Positions 1 through 8,826 of a DNA stretch of 64,000 nt are shown in pieces; position 1 is the first letter of the stretch; each line of letters opens with the position of its first letter. The DNA comes from Acholoe squamosa (lineage: Eukaryota > Annelida > Polychaeta > Phyllodocida > Polynoidae), in contig OX439041.1 of assembly GCA_949317995.1 (NCBI GenBank), positions 14,601,501 to 14,665,500 on the forward strand, in the 5' to 3' direction. The position numbers and the translations under genes are program-made. The notes beneath the pieces were generated by a model. It was not told the origin of the DNA. It searched no databases and was given only the letters and a program-made list of their open reading frames with translations.

Positions 1-448
1 GAAGCAATTTAAAAAGGATTTTAGAAACAGCCTTCTTACCTTTGTGTAAGGATTATGAAATAGTGGACAGATGAGGAGAAAGAGTCCTCTGAGGTAAAAT
101 GTAGCATTTAAAATTGAAGTTATCAGCTATAATATGAGGTATATCACTTGCAGATAGCCCTTCCGGCCGCGGAGATATGGCTTAATGAACATTGAATGAC
201 ATAACCATATCAATACAGCCAATAAGCTTTGTCATTCATGGTTTTGATTAAATCCTGCATCTAATTAGCATAATGATTTAAATAATCTATTGATAAATGG
301 CCAATGTTTTCCATACATTTGGCCATAACATTGGATGTAGAAATGGTATCTATGTGTGGTTTTCAGCATTAAAATCCCTGTGAATCGTTCTATGGACTAA
401 TGTCATTTTCTTTTTTCTATTTGGAATGTTGTCTTGTTGCCATGGCAA
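1..448 (-). repeat. Interspersed repeat copy A
   Basis: Read on the minus strand, this stretch matches 43450-43860 on the plus strand along most of its length. Shared landmarks are GTTGCCATGGCAAC (435-448 and 43471-43484), 'ccaaatgtatggaaa', 'aatcattatgctaattagatgc' and the 'agaagggctatctacaagtg'-like end. The similarity is roughly four in five bases by eye. No ORF spans it. It is probably an old non-autonomous transposon whose exact ends I could not set. The left edge may run off the window. Confidence 0.7.
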
Positions 449-479
449 CACATTTCTATGAGAACCCATGTTACCCTAT

Positions 480-690
480 TTGCTGTGAACCTTTATACAG
501 GGTCGTACATAGATCATTACAGGGTCGTACATAGATCATACAGGGTTGTACAGGATCATACAGAGGTTGTACAGGATTGTACACAGATTGCACAGGATCG
601 TACAGAAAAGAATGTGTCCCAAGTATATAACAAACTGTCCTGTGTATAGGGTAAACTGTCCCGTGTAGAGGGTAAACTGCCCCATGTGTC
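480..690. repeat. Short degenerate tandem repeats
   Basis: Units such as 'acagggtcgtacatagatc' and 'ggtaaactgtcccgtgtag' follow each other with small changes. The second unit type returns at 2190-2220 ('ggccaaactgtcccgtgta'), so the two arrays are related. The open frames on both strands here are translations of the repeat and are not genes. Confidence 0.75.
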
Positions 691-700
691 ATACTAGTTA

Positions 701-1309
701 TTGTGCATGATCAAGTTGTCATATGAGAAATATCATAAGACTAGTGGTATATAGTGTAAATACATTAAGCTCTCATAAAATAGTGTTACTTCCAGTTGTC
801 ACTGGTTTATTCAGCTATAGGCAACATGTAAGAAGTATCAATCATACAGTAGTTAGTATGTAGGTAATTTGTACATACAGTAAATATACAGTAAGTTATA
901 AAGTGTAATGTTCTGTTCCACTCCACCTGTGAGGTATTAATAATACAATGTCCAGCATAGTTCTAGGTGGGTTCCCACACCTAGCTCCTGGCCTGCTGCT
1001 TAGAGGAATAATGTAATAATGAATAACTTTACCCTCTGGTGGATGTCTTGAGGAAGATAGCCTCTGGCCACTATTGATGGAAAACCAATGCCTGTCTAGC
1101 ATAGTTTCACCATAGTGCAGTGGTATAGCAGGTAGCAGGAGATGACTGGAGATGTTACCTCTGGAGTGGTTCTTGGTGATCTGTGCTCCTGGAGGTGCAG
1201 ACAGGCTATTTGTAGCAAATCTTGGAAAAGCACCTCCAGACTGACTGGAGCCAGTAGCATCTGCCTAACTCTACAATTGTTTGAGGGGAGTCTTTCATGT
1301 GTCACAGGG
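701..1309. other. Intergenic host DNA, nothing recognised
   Basis: AT-rich non-coding DNA. I see no convincing exon, RNA gene or repeat structure. Confidence 0.6.
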
Positions 1310-1800
1310 GGACAAAGGACCCCCATGGACGCCGCTGTGTCCCCCTTTGTCTTGGTCGGTTCTGCATCTTCAGACCCTCATAACTCGGTCGTTTATGCGT
1401 TTATAACCGCCATTTTGCGCATGCGCGGAGTTGAATATGCCAAGTTTATAATGCCCGCTGGATAGGCGCGTAACTCCTGCCGGTTTGTCTGTAGGGAACT
1501 CGGAGCTCCATTCAGTCTCTATGGCATAACTTCCTTAATAATGGGAGTTCCGCCTTGATCTTGGGCTCATTTTGACCGTCTATTTATGGGCTTTCCATAA
1601 GTGCTTTGATATTTGACCTAGGTTGCTCAGGAGCGATGCTAGAGCGACCGGATGGTTATGGCGTCGTGCTTATGTAACCCATTGTTCAGTTATTAGAGTG
1701 CTCAGACACTCATGACGGCGTCAGCGGTGCTCAGGCACCCGTGACGGCCGGTTGCATTCACTTACAAGTTATTAATTTGTGCATTGGACCATGAGGTCGC
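1310..1800. promoter_or_regulatory. CpG-richer segment with NRF-1-like site
   Basis: This stretch is visibly richer in CG dinucleotides than its surroundings. It contains GCGCATGCGC (1417-1426), the palindromic NRF-1 consensus, directly after a YY1-like CCGCCATTTT. That combination is common in TATA-less animal promoters. I see no coding exon next to it, so it may be an upstream promoter, a transposon promoter or chance. The 107-codon frame at 1142-1465 shows no recognisable domain. Confidence 0.3.
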
Positions 1801-2073
1801 ACACTGAGACCCTTATTCTTATTATATTGTGCAGTGAACCATTAGGTCGGACCCTTTGATGTCATAAACTCTGTCTAACTGACTTGGTTTGGTGTGCAGT
1901 GGGGCATGAACGCTCTTATACAAAGTTTGAGCGCTCTTATAGCTCTTAGAACCAACCTATGTATTAATTTCATAGATATTCTTTGATTAATACAATAATA
2001 TGTTAGAATTTATGGAATAATAAAATGGTATATCATACATGTATAGAGTAAATTCGTTTGGAGAAAAAACACT
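1801..2073. other. Intergenic host DNA, nothing recognised
   Basis: No coding, RNA or repeat feature is supported here. Confidence 0.6.
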
Positions 2074-2148
2074 AGACTTGGGTGGGACTCGAACCTGCAA
2101 TAGTAGGATCTGCAGTCAGACACCTTTTCCATTACACTATGGAAGATG
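2074..2148 (-). tRNA. Degenerate tRNA-Cys-like sequence (tRNA pseudogene or SINE head)
   Basis: On the minus strand there is a perfect B box (GGTTCGAGTCC, complement at 2085-2095) and an A-box-like TAGTGTAATGG (complement at 2129-2139). Between them is GACTGCAGATC, the anticodon region of tRNA-Cys (GCA). The acceptor stem does not pair, only about three of five anticodon-stem pairs hold, and the T stem is weak. It is therefore more likely a decayed tRNA copy or the head of a tRNA-derived SINE than a working gene. Confidence 0.45.
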
Positions 2149-2184
2149 TGCTAGAAAAGGGGCCAGAACACAATTATCATCCTA

Positions 2185-2365
2185 GTATGTCCTGTGTATA
2201 GGCCAAACTGTCCCGTGTATGGGATAGTTGCATGTTGAGGATAGTCCCATGTATGCTCCTCAGGTGACGTCCTGTGTATGGGCCGAATCGGGGCATATCC
2301 CGTGTATGGGATAGAAGTCCCATGTATAAATAATATGTCCCATGTATGGAATAGTCCCGTGAATG
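2185..2365. repeat. Degenerate tandem repeat (CCCRTGTATGGGATAG type)
   Basis: Units around 'tcccgtgtatgggatag' recur at variable spacing (for example 2211-2226, 2295-2312, 2337-2352). Each unit is partly palindromic (CCCATGTATGGG). Related to the array at 480-690. Confidence 0.7.
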
Positions 2366-3283
2366 CTCCTTGGGCATATAAGGCGTGAGCGTTCCCCAAG
2401 TGCTATACACCCGAGCTGCTTGGGCATATAGTGCTTGGCGAACGCTCACGCTGCCACAGCAGCATTATTCAGTCTTTGTAATATAGGTACCTGGATGGCC
2501 AGGCTAACTGAAGTGGAATGAATAGCTGTCACGAGCTATGATTGGATAATAAATCTTGGTAACAGGCTTGAGGTGTTTTCAAAGCAATAAAGCTAAGAAA
2601 TAGCAAGCCAAATTGAAATTTAAAAAGGCACTCTTTTCACAAGCTATACATTCATATACCGTTCAGAATGCCCACTGTTTGACCCATGGCATTATCCCAA
2701 AATCCTTTACCATAATCCTAGATTTATATAGTAGTTTATGAGGGTTTACAACCATACTGACTGCCTTAAGGCATACTCTATCAATGTAGTTGTTCATTGG
2801 TGTGGAAGAAACCTATTTATCATGTGTCAAATAAACTGTTAACCCTTTTGTTTAATACAAAATACATTTATTTGATATAGGATGAATGGCAGTAACACAC
2901 ACATTTAAGAAAAAAATTACAGTTAATGTTGAATCGATCCATCATGCCCATCCTTTAGGTTGCAGTGATATTGAAGTGGATAGTTCCTCTATGTACCAGT
3001 CCAGATGCACCAAAAACTAGTAAAAAAATCCTTGAGGTATCATACTTCTTCCAAATGGTTAGCTGCAGAGGTTAATCCTGGACATGATGATATATTGTAT
3101 TATACAGTGACCATGGTCCAAGGAAATTTGTCACTTTCCCCATAGTTATCCAAGCAGACTAAATCCCTGATATATGGTATAATGTGGGAAACTGCCTCAG
3201 AAAAGGTGCTGTTTCTTATTATGGCTCACATGCTCCAGTTGCAGCCATAGCCTTTAGTTTTTAGGTCAGTTCTTTGATGACTC
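2366..3283. other. Intergenic host DNA, nothing recognised
   Basis: AT-rich sequence without a supported gene or repeat. Confidence 0.6.
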
Positions 3284-3397
3284 CAAATTTGTCCCTTATT
3301 TTAAAAACATCATTGCAACCATCCTTGTTTCTTATTTTCTAAATTTGTCCCTTTTTTTAAAAACATCATTGCAGCCATCCTTGTTTCTTATTTTAGA
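3284..3397. repeat. 57 bp direct tandem duplication
   Basis: Positions 3284-3340 and 3341-3397 are near-identical copies of a 57 bp unit starting 'aaatttgtccc' and ending 'cttgtttcttatttt'. The few differences suggest a fairly recent duplication. Confidence 0.85.
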
Positions 3398-4588
3398 TAG
3401 TTTCTTAATTCAAACGATCTGGCAGGAGGGGCAAAATTGCTAGGAAAGAATTGATAGAGGTTTGTTAAGGTTTCTGTGGGTTTAATGTTCCGTAAGAAAA
3501 TACATCAAGATGATGGCAGTGCTGATGCGATCTAAAATACATGATTAGAAAGATAATAATATTGCCTTTCCCTATATGAAAAAGCATTCTCCTGAAACAA
3601 ACATAATATTTAACATTTTGGGGGAATCATTCCCTCTTACTGCCATTTTCTTTAGCCCCTATGTGCCCATTTCCAAGTTCCCTTCTAGGTTGGATTTCAT
3701 CTTCATTCTTCCTTTCATCTTCATCCACCCAATCTTTGCCTTCGACACATACCACCTTGTGTGGGTCCCAGAGAATGAGTGCAGAAGCTTTCTCTGTGTG
3801 AGGGACCCAACAGCATGAGATTGTAATACCATCTGTACTTAGTGACATGGTAGTATGAGGGACCTGGCAGCAGCTTTCCTCATGCACTCTCTTTGCACAG
3901 ATTTCTGCGCCATCAACCCAGTTCATGTATAAAGAAACCCAGATTATTTCTAAACACACTATGACTGCTCCCTTCAAGTCGTACCAACAATGGCCAAGGA
4001 ACAGCACTTGTATTAGTAGTCATAGTGTGATCATAGTACCTTAAAAAACGACATCCTGATGCATATTTTCCTTACAACTCAAGGTTCTTTAATGATCCTT
4101 TTTCTCATAGGATGATCCTTTTTCTCATGTTCACTGCTCACAGAGTCAATTTATAGGCCCAATACAGTTAATGACCTAGCATTCATTGGGTGATCGTTCA
4201 ATTTCTTTTTATATGCGTTTCTTTTTAAAAAAGTTTTTACATAAGCTAGTGTTCCTGCCTAACCTATACTCATAATTATGCATCACATTGTCCAGCAAAA
4301 GTAGTTCCAACGTCTAGCAGCAAGTGACACATTTCACTGTTTATAGGCAGAGTACGAGGCCATTAACTGTCGCTTTGTAAATTCTGAGATAGGAACTGTC
4401 ATGGCTATACACACGCAATGTCTGGAGGCTATTAGCTGCTATTAAGCACTATGCAAGCTAAAAGGGAACTGTGCAAGACCCCTAGTGGGATTCCCTTTTA
4501 GCTTGTTGATGAGCATAATCTCACTGTATGAATGCTGGGATTTAATCACATTACCGATTGCTTAAAGTGGCTATTTAAGCAAGTTCAA
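3398..4588. other. Intergenic host DNA, nothing recognised
   Basis: The longest open frame (3627-4007, minus, 126 codons) has no recognisable domain and is low in expected coding features. I treat the stretch as non-coding. Confidence 0.5.
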
Positions 4589-5015
4589 TTAATGCCACCT
4601 AAATTCGCTTTATGACATTTAAGCAACTTTTTGTTACTTATAAGTAACTCAAAACTGCTTAAATAACCACTCGGAAACGTGTCTTAATCCCAACATTAAT
4701 GCAAACTAAACTAGCCTGAAGCAGATTCGTATAGGCTCATAGCACCATCTGAAGATTGTGAATCTTCTTTTGTGGATGTCTTTGATCATGAGGAATGTGT
4801 TCTGATACCTACAGATCAGGTCTGCCATGGTGCAGGCAATGCACTGCAGAGACATCAAACAACGAATACCAGCCATCGGAACACAGCAACTGGGGCTTTA
4901 GCAGCTCACAGGGCTCACTGGACATGTTTCCGAGTGGTTATTTTAGCAGTTCTGAGTTACTTATAAGTAACCAAAAGTTGCTTAAATGTCATAAAGCAAA
5001 TTTAGGTGGCATTAA
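4589..5015. mobile_element. MITE-like element with ~93 bp terminal inverted repeats
   Basis: Arms 4589-4682 and 4923-5015 are inverted copies differing at only a handful of positions. Both contain the palindrome TTACTTATAAGTAA. They enclose about 240 bp with no transposase. The structure fits a non-autonomous DNA transposon. No clear target-site duplication was identified. Confidence 0.7.
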
Positions 5016-5581
5016 CGGAACTTATAACAATCTTACAGACTATATATTCATAGTGAATGGACAATATCAGTTACAGTAGCAGATTTATTAAATTAAAAGT
5101 CACAAAGAAGCAGTTGTCAGTTTAGGCTGACCTCTTTTTTCTTAGATTTGGACTGCTGCACCTGAGGGGCTAACACTGTTGGGGCCTTTGGCATGACTTA
5201 AAGGGGCACACTCATAGCAACATGAGAAAGCCTTCATGTCATGAAAGAAGATCCTTGATGGGTTGAAAATTTATTTCTGCTCCATTTTTGAATGATAAAA
5301 AACTCTGCCTCTGTCTTCCTGTCTGCACAGATTCTACTAACATGCTGTCTGTCATTCCTGATGAATCGTAATCTCCGACGGCTGAGAGGTAAGCCAGAAC
5401 CTTCAAGTAGCTTATAAAATCACCCCAAAGAAGGGAGTGGGGTTTAGCCAGGTACTTAACACTATAGATCAGTATTAAATCTTCCCCAGATTTGGATCAC
5501 AGCTCCTTCCAAAGTGAGGGTGCGGCTCAGATATGAGTAACAAGCACCATCAGCAGAAAAGGAGATCAATACCAATAAGTG
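5016..5581. other. Host left flank of the Polinton insertion
   Basis: Non-coding host DNA leading to the insertion site. The host sequence reads ...AATAAGTG before the duplicated GTTGTC. No gene was recognised. Confidence 0.6.
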
Positions 5582-5587
5582 GTTGTC
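5582..5587. repeat. Left target-site duplication GTTGTC
   Basis: GTTGTC directly precedes the first terminal ACT triplet of the element and recurs directly after the last AGT at 27765-27770. A 6 bp duplication is what Polinton/Maverick integrases usually leave. The next three bases (ACT) also match on both sides, so the boundary could be shifted by up to 3 bp. Confidence 0.8.
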
Positions 5588-5593
5588 ACTACT
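5588..5593. repeat. Terminal triplets (ACT)2
   Basis: The element starts ACTACT here, and the distal right end (27753-27764) reads AGT four times. Short tandem repeats at the tips are expected where protein-primed replication starts by sliding back on a repeated template, as in adenovirus and phi29-like phages. Variation in copy number between ends fits that mechanism. Confidence 0.6.
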
Positions 5594-5620
5594 AATGTTC
5601 TCCGATACCACCCCAACAAA

Positions 5621-5657
5621 TGACGTCAGTGACGTCATCATGACGTCAGTGACGTCA
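5621..5657. promoter_or_regulatory. Cluster of four TGACGTCA (CRE/ATF) sites
   Basis: Perfect TGACGTCA octamers lie at 5621-5628, 5630-5637, 5641-5648 and 5650-5657, 33 bp from the tip of the element. This is the consensus for CREB/ATF bZIP factors. Adenovirus early promoters near the genome ends also use ATF sites, so a role in host-factor-driven early transcription is a reasonable inference. Mirror copies lie at 18891-18927 and 27689-27725. Confidence 0.65.
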
Positions 5658-5694
5658 TGACACTGACATACCTTGGTGGGTGGTACAGATAAGG

Positions 5695-5884
5695 ACTGTT
5701 ATCATATCTGGTAGTGGAGATTAAGGGTATTACCAAGGATAACAAGGGGATTAGTACGCTAATCTGAGGTTAACAATGTTATGAACTGTTATCATATCTG
5801 GTAGTGGAGATTAGGTATAGATTAAGGGTATTACCCAGGATAACAATGGGATTAGTATGTTAACCTGAGATTAACAATGTTATG
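5695..5884. repeat. Two ~95 bp direct repeats in the terminal region
   Basis: Unit 1 is 5695-5783 and unit 2 is 5785-5884. Both start ACTGTTATCATATCTGGTAG and end TTAACAATGTTATG; unit 2 has an extra ~11 bp that duplicates part of itself. Each holds several GTTATC/GGATAAC (GATA-type) motifs. They may be enhancer, packaging or replication elements. Mirrored at 18664-18853 and 27462-27651. Confidence 0.8.
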
Positions 5885-5969
5885 TCTATGTAATATACTC
5901 TGTAAGGTGATATAGATAATTGCATAAAAGATTTAGCTACATCATACTCCAAAAAAGAAAAAAAAGAAG

Positions 5970-5988
5970 GGGGGCGGGGGTATAAATG
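5970..5988 (+). promoter_or_regulatory. GC box plus TATA box (distal promoter)
   Basis: GGGGGCGGGGG is followed directly by TATAAATG (TATA at 5981), about 95 bp upstream of the ATPase start codon. A purine tract (5951-5970) precedes it. This is an Sp1-plus-TATA layout typical of animal and viral Pol II promoters. Confidence 0.55.
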
Positions 5989-6028
5989 AAAAATAGACAA
6001 TGTAATTATATAAGATCACACAGTAGCT

Positions 6029-6036
6029 TATAAAAG
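6029..6036 (+). promoter_or_regulatory. TATA box TATAAAAG (proximal promoter)
   Basis: A consensus TATAAAAG lies 48 bp before the ATPase ATG. Transcription starting about 30 bp downstream would give a very short leader. With the distal TATA at 5981 it makes a tandem promoter. Since no other clear promoter separates the genes, it may drive the whole seven-gene array. Confidence 0.6.
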
Positions 6037-6076
6037 TAGTGAATTAGGTTGTTGAAATTTAGTTTATTACTCCAAC

Positions 6077-6811
6077 ATGTCAACGACAGGAGTATTGTCA
6101 GCTGTTGAATGGAGAGGTGATGCTGAAGGCCATGATTATATTCCATGGTGGGAAACTCAGAGCTTGCTTCCATTTAAGCCATGTAGTAGTATATGTGTAA
6201 GTGGTACTACAGGTAGTGGAAAAACCTTTTGGGTTTATAAACTGTTGAGAAATATCAAAGGTATGTTTGTTGAAGATCCACCACATACTATATTGTATTG
6301 TTATGGTGTGTATCAGGATACCTTTGACGAGATGGAAAGAGAGATTCCAAACATAACCTTTCACAAGGGACTACCTGATGCAGAACTGTTGGACGAGATA
6401 TCAGCAAATGGAAAACATAATTTGATTATTCTTGATGACCTGGCACGTAAAGTGGTAAAGAATGATGACATGGAAGAATTGTTTACTCAAGGATGCCACC
6501 ATAAAGACTTTTCAGTTATTTACATACTGCAGAACTTGTATCAGAAAGGTCCGAATGCAAGGACAATTGCACTGAATACATGGTACCAAGTTTTGTTTAG
6601 AAATCTTAGAGACGTTTCTCAAATTAGTACAATGGGTAGACAGATGTTTCCACGGAATGCAGAAGTACTAAGAGAGGCATATGAGGATGCCACAGGAAAA
6701 CCCTATGGTTATTTGGTCATAGATAATACACCTCATAGTAATGTGAAGTACAGGCTACGAACTAGGATATTTCCTAATGAGGACCCTATTGTGTATGTTC
6801 CAAAAGTATAA
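6077..6811 (+). CDS. FtsK/HerA-type genome-packaging ATPase (A32-like), left arm
   Basis: A 244-residue protein with Walker A GTTGSGKT (residues 43-50), Walker B LIILDD (116-121) and a polar sensor strand VIYILQN (147-153). A following block, ARTIALNTWYQVLFRNLRD (161-179), carries Arg and Asn residues typical of this family. This is the FtsK/HerA-superfamily ATPase of Polintons, adintoviruses and virophages, which pumps DNA into preformed capsids. The length fits the family (about 220-260). It is the first gene of the array, 40 bp after the proximal TATA box, and its ATG has A at -3. The frame is intact and all key residues are present. The Polinton-type assignment follows from the motifs and neighbours; activity is inferred. 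Confidence 0.93.
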   Translation: MSTTGVLSAVEWRGDAEGHDYIPWWETQSLLPFKPCSSICVSGTTGSGKTFWVYKLLRNIKGMFVEDPPHTILYCYGVYQDTFDEMEREIPNITFHKGLPDAELLDEISANGKHNLIILDDLARKVVKNDDMEELFTQGCHHKDFSVIYILQNLYQKGPNARTIALNTWYQVLFRNLRDVSQISTMGRQMFPRNAEVLREAYEDATGKPYGYLVIDNTPHSNVKYRLRTRIFPNEDPIVYVPKV

Positions 6812-6861
6812 ATACTGTATACAGGAGTATTTTACATTTCATTGATGAAGTAGGAGTCGCT

Positions 6862-7188
6862 ATGAGTAAACGTCTCAAGACCAACTCAGCACTGATTAGT
6901 TTTTTGTTGAGTAAGATACCTTACACGCAATTTCTTCAGGTGTTGAATACACTGAATGGCGAGCAAGTCAACACGATAAGTGAAATAGCAGCAAACGTTT
7001 TATATGGGAATATACCTGTGTCTGATCATTTCAAGAGGAAACTTAGTAGGTACAGATCCAAAATTGACTACATTGGTGACTCTAAAACAAGTTTAAAGAA
7101 AAGGAAAGACTTTATACTAAAGGAGGCAAAACTTGTTAAATTGATACTACAAGCAGCTGAAGCAATACTGAAAACTCTTTTACAATGA
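6862..7188 (+). CDS. Small helical basic protein conserved in Polinton-like elements, left arm
   Basis: 108 residues, mostly helical by composition. An Ile/Leu/Asn-rich centre (about 38-55) is followed by a strongly basic segment (58-90) and a hydrophobic amphipathic tail ending ILKTLLQ. I recognise the pattern as a small ORF that recurs beside capsid and integrase genes in invertebrate Polinton-like elements. I know of no established function. Basic charge plus an amphipathic end could suit a DNA- or membrane-associated virion protein, but that is inference. It starts 50 bp after the ATPase, and its stop overlaps the next start by 4 bp (ATGA at 7185-7188). Confidence 0.75.
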   Translation: MSKRLKTNSALISFLLSKIPYTQFLQVLNTLNGEQVNTISEIAANVLYGNIPVSDHFKRKLSRYRSKIDYIGDSKTSLKKRKDFILKEAKLVKLILQAAEAILKTLLQ

Positions 7189-7706
7189 GCACACAAAAGA
7201 TGGTTCTTGTTCCAGTAGACAAGTATGAGAGAATGAAACGTGCCAGTGGAGTAACAAAAACAACAACAACAACAGCAATATCAACAGCCCCTGCAGATAC
7301 ACTACCAGGACAGGTAAATGAGGTAATAGAAGATGAAGAGGAAACACACATGGGGCTAGACAAGGATAAAATTATTGACTCTCTACCAAAAATGTACAAG
7401 TCCAAAGGTCGAGCTTTATTAAACTACATAGAGAATGGTAACGTGTTGACCTGGAATGAAAAGGGAGAGATTTTGTATAATGGTAGAAGGATAGCAAATA
7501 GTCACATTGTAGACCTGCTGAAGGATGCTATGAGGGAATACAAAGGCTTCGATCCTATTGGACAAACAGAATTTTACCAAGGTTTATCAGAGTCTAACGT
7601 ACCTTTACTGCTTTTGGACAACAAAAAAAATAGGACAAAGGTGTTAGAAGGCAAGTCTCGTTCACCCGTTAAATCAAATTTAAAAAGGGAGTGGATACAC
7701 ATATAA
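7185..7706 (+). CDS. Conserved Polinton protein of unknown function (LPK...W motif), left arm
   Basis: 173 residues. A short N-terminal strand motif (VLVPVDKYERM, 7-17) is followed by a Thr-rich acidic linker (about 24-53). A folded part (60-145) contains SLPKMY, LLNYI, a conserved-looking LTWNEKGEI and IANSHIVDLL. The same motif order occurs in a protein often found next to the integrase in invertebrate Polinton-like elements; its role is unknown to me. The C terminus is basic. The start overlaps the upstream stop (ATGA), and 37 bp separate it from the integrase. Possible roles include virion component or integrase cofactor, both untested. Confidence 0.75.
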   Translation: MSTQKMVLVPVDKYERMKRASGVTKTTTTTAISTAPADTLPGQVNEVIEDEEETHMGLDKDKIIDSLPKMYKSKGRALLNYIENGNVLTWNEKGEILYNGRRIANSHIVDLLKDAMREYKGFDPIGQTEFYQGLSESNVPLLLLDNKKNRTKVLEGKSRSPVKSNLKREWIHI

Positions 7707-7743
7707 ATACAAAGAATGAGACTGTAGTCTTTACCAGACAGCA

Positions 7744-8826
7744 ATGGAGGACCAGTTGAGACAGAGGTATAACACACCATCAACTCCTGGAAGTTTTCAA
7801 GGACCCAGTAAAGTGTATCAGAGTGCCAAAGCAGATGGATTTAATGTAAAGAAACAAGAAGTAGACGAAGCCCTGCAAAAAGAACTATCATATACTTTAA
7901 ACAGATCTGTGGTTAGAAAATTTCCAAGGAATCGAGTTGTGGTCGAGGGCTTAGATTCGCAGTGGGACATGGATCTGGCAGATCTTGCTTTGTTGAACAA
8001 GGAAAATGATGGCTACAAGTATTTTCTTCTTATGATTGACATTTTTAGTCGCTATGTTTGGGTACGGCCTTTAAAAACCAAGAAGCCAGAAGAGGTGATT
8101 GCTGCAATGAAAGAAATATTTGAAGAGGGGCGTCAACCAAAGGTGATAAGAAGTGACAAGGGTGGCGAGTTTACCAGTAAGAAAACAAGAGACTTTTTGA
8201 AGAAAAATGGGGTTCACTTTTTCACGACTATGAGTGAAACCAAAGGGAACTATGCAGAACGAGCCATTAAAACTGTGAAATCGAAGCTATATCGATACGT
8301 AGTGGCAAACAACAGGTTGAGATACATCGATGTCCTACAAGATATAGTTAAGAGTTACAACAATACAACTCACAGCAGTCTTGGAATACCACCATCAGCT
8401 GTAAACAAAGATAATGAAAATGAGGTTAGATATGAACAATACTTGAGGCGTCCAAAGAAGAAACCTAAATTTCAGCCTTACAAGTTTAAAGTAGGTGACC
8501 AAGTACGTATATCCTCCACGAGAGAAAAGTTTGACAGAGAATATGACCAGAAATGGAGTGGAGAAGTGTTCATTGTCAACAGTAGGAGGAGGAGAGAGGA
8601 AATACCCATTTATACCCTGGAAGACTGGAATTCTGAACCTATAAAAGGTACATTCTACCAACAGGAGCTTCAGAAAGTGTCTGTTTCTGACGACGACCTG
8701 TTCAGAATAGAAAAATTCCTGAAAAGAAGAAGACGTAACAAGAAATCAGAAGTGTACGTGAAGTTTAAGCACTGGCCAAACAAGTTCAACAGGTGGATTC
8801 CCGAAGAAGAAACTGTGGACATATGA
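7744..8826 (+). CDS. Retroviral-type integrase with C-terminal chromodomain, left arm
   Basis: 360 residues. The rve catalytic core carries the DDE triad D77 (in WDMDLADL), D138 (RSDKGGEF) and E172 (NYAERA), with 33 residues between the last two. A basic SH3-like region (about 245-310, FKVGDQVRIS...WSGEVFIV) follows. A chromodomain closes the protein (about 319-357, RIEKFLKRRR...VKF.HW....N.W.PEE). No N-terminal HHCC zinc motif is seen. It resembles the C. elegans 'transposon-derived protein F54H12.3' family. It would join the element ends to host DNA with a short target duplication, in agreement with the 6 bp repeat flanking the element; the chromodomain could guide it to methylated-histone chromatin. 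Its stop overlaps the next start (ATGA, 8823-8826). Confidence 0.93.
   Translation: MEDQLRQRYNTPSTPGSFQGPSKVYQSAKADGFNVKKQEVDEALQKELSYTLNRSVVRKFPRNRVVVEGLDSQWDMDLADLALLNKENDGYKYFLLMIDIFSRYVWVRPLKTKKPEEVIAAMKEIFEEGRQPKVIRSDKGGEFTSKKTRDFLKKNGVHFFTTMSETKGNYAERAIKTVKSKLYRYVVANNRLRYIDVLQDIVKSYNNTTHSSLGIPPSAVNKDNENEVRYEQYLRRPKKKPKFQPYKFKVGDQVRISSTREKFDREYDQKWSGEVFIVNSRRRREEIPIYTLEDWNSEPIKGTFYQQELQKVSVSDDDLFRIEKFLKRRRRNKKSEVYVKFKHWPNKFNRWIPEEETVDI

Noticed and set aside
1142..1465. 107-codon ORF as a gene
   Set aside because: No recognisable domain, unusual composition, and it overlaps a likely regulatory CpG-rich segment.
8793..8822. Upstream start for the penton-like protein
   Set aside because: It would begin inside the integrase gene, and the ATG at 8823 matches the ATGA overlap pattern of the neighbouring genes.
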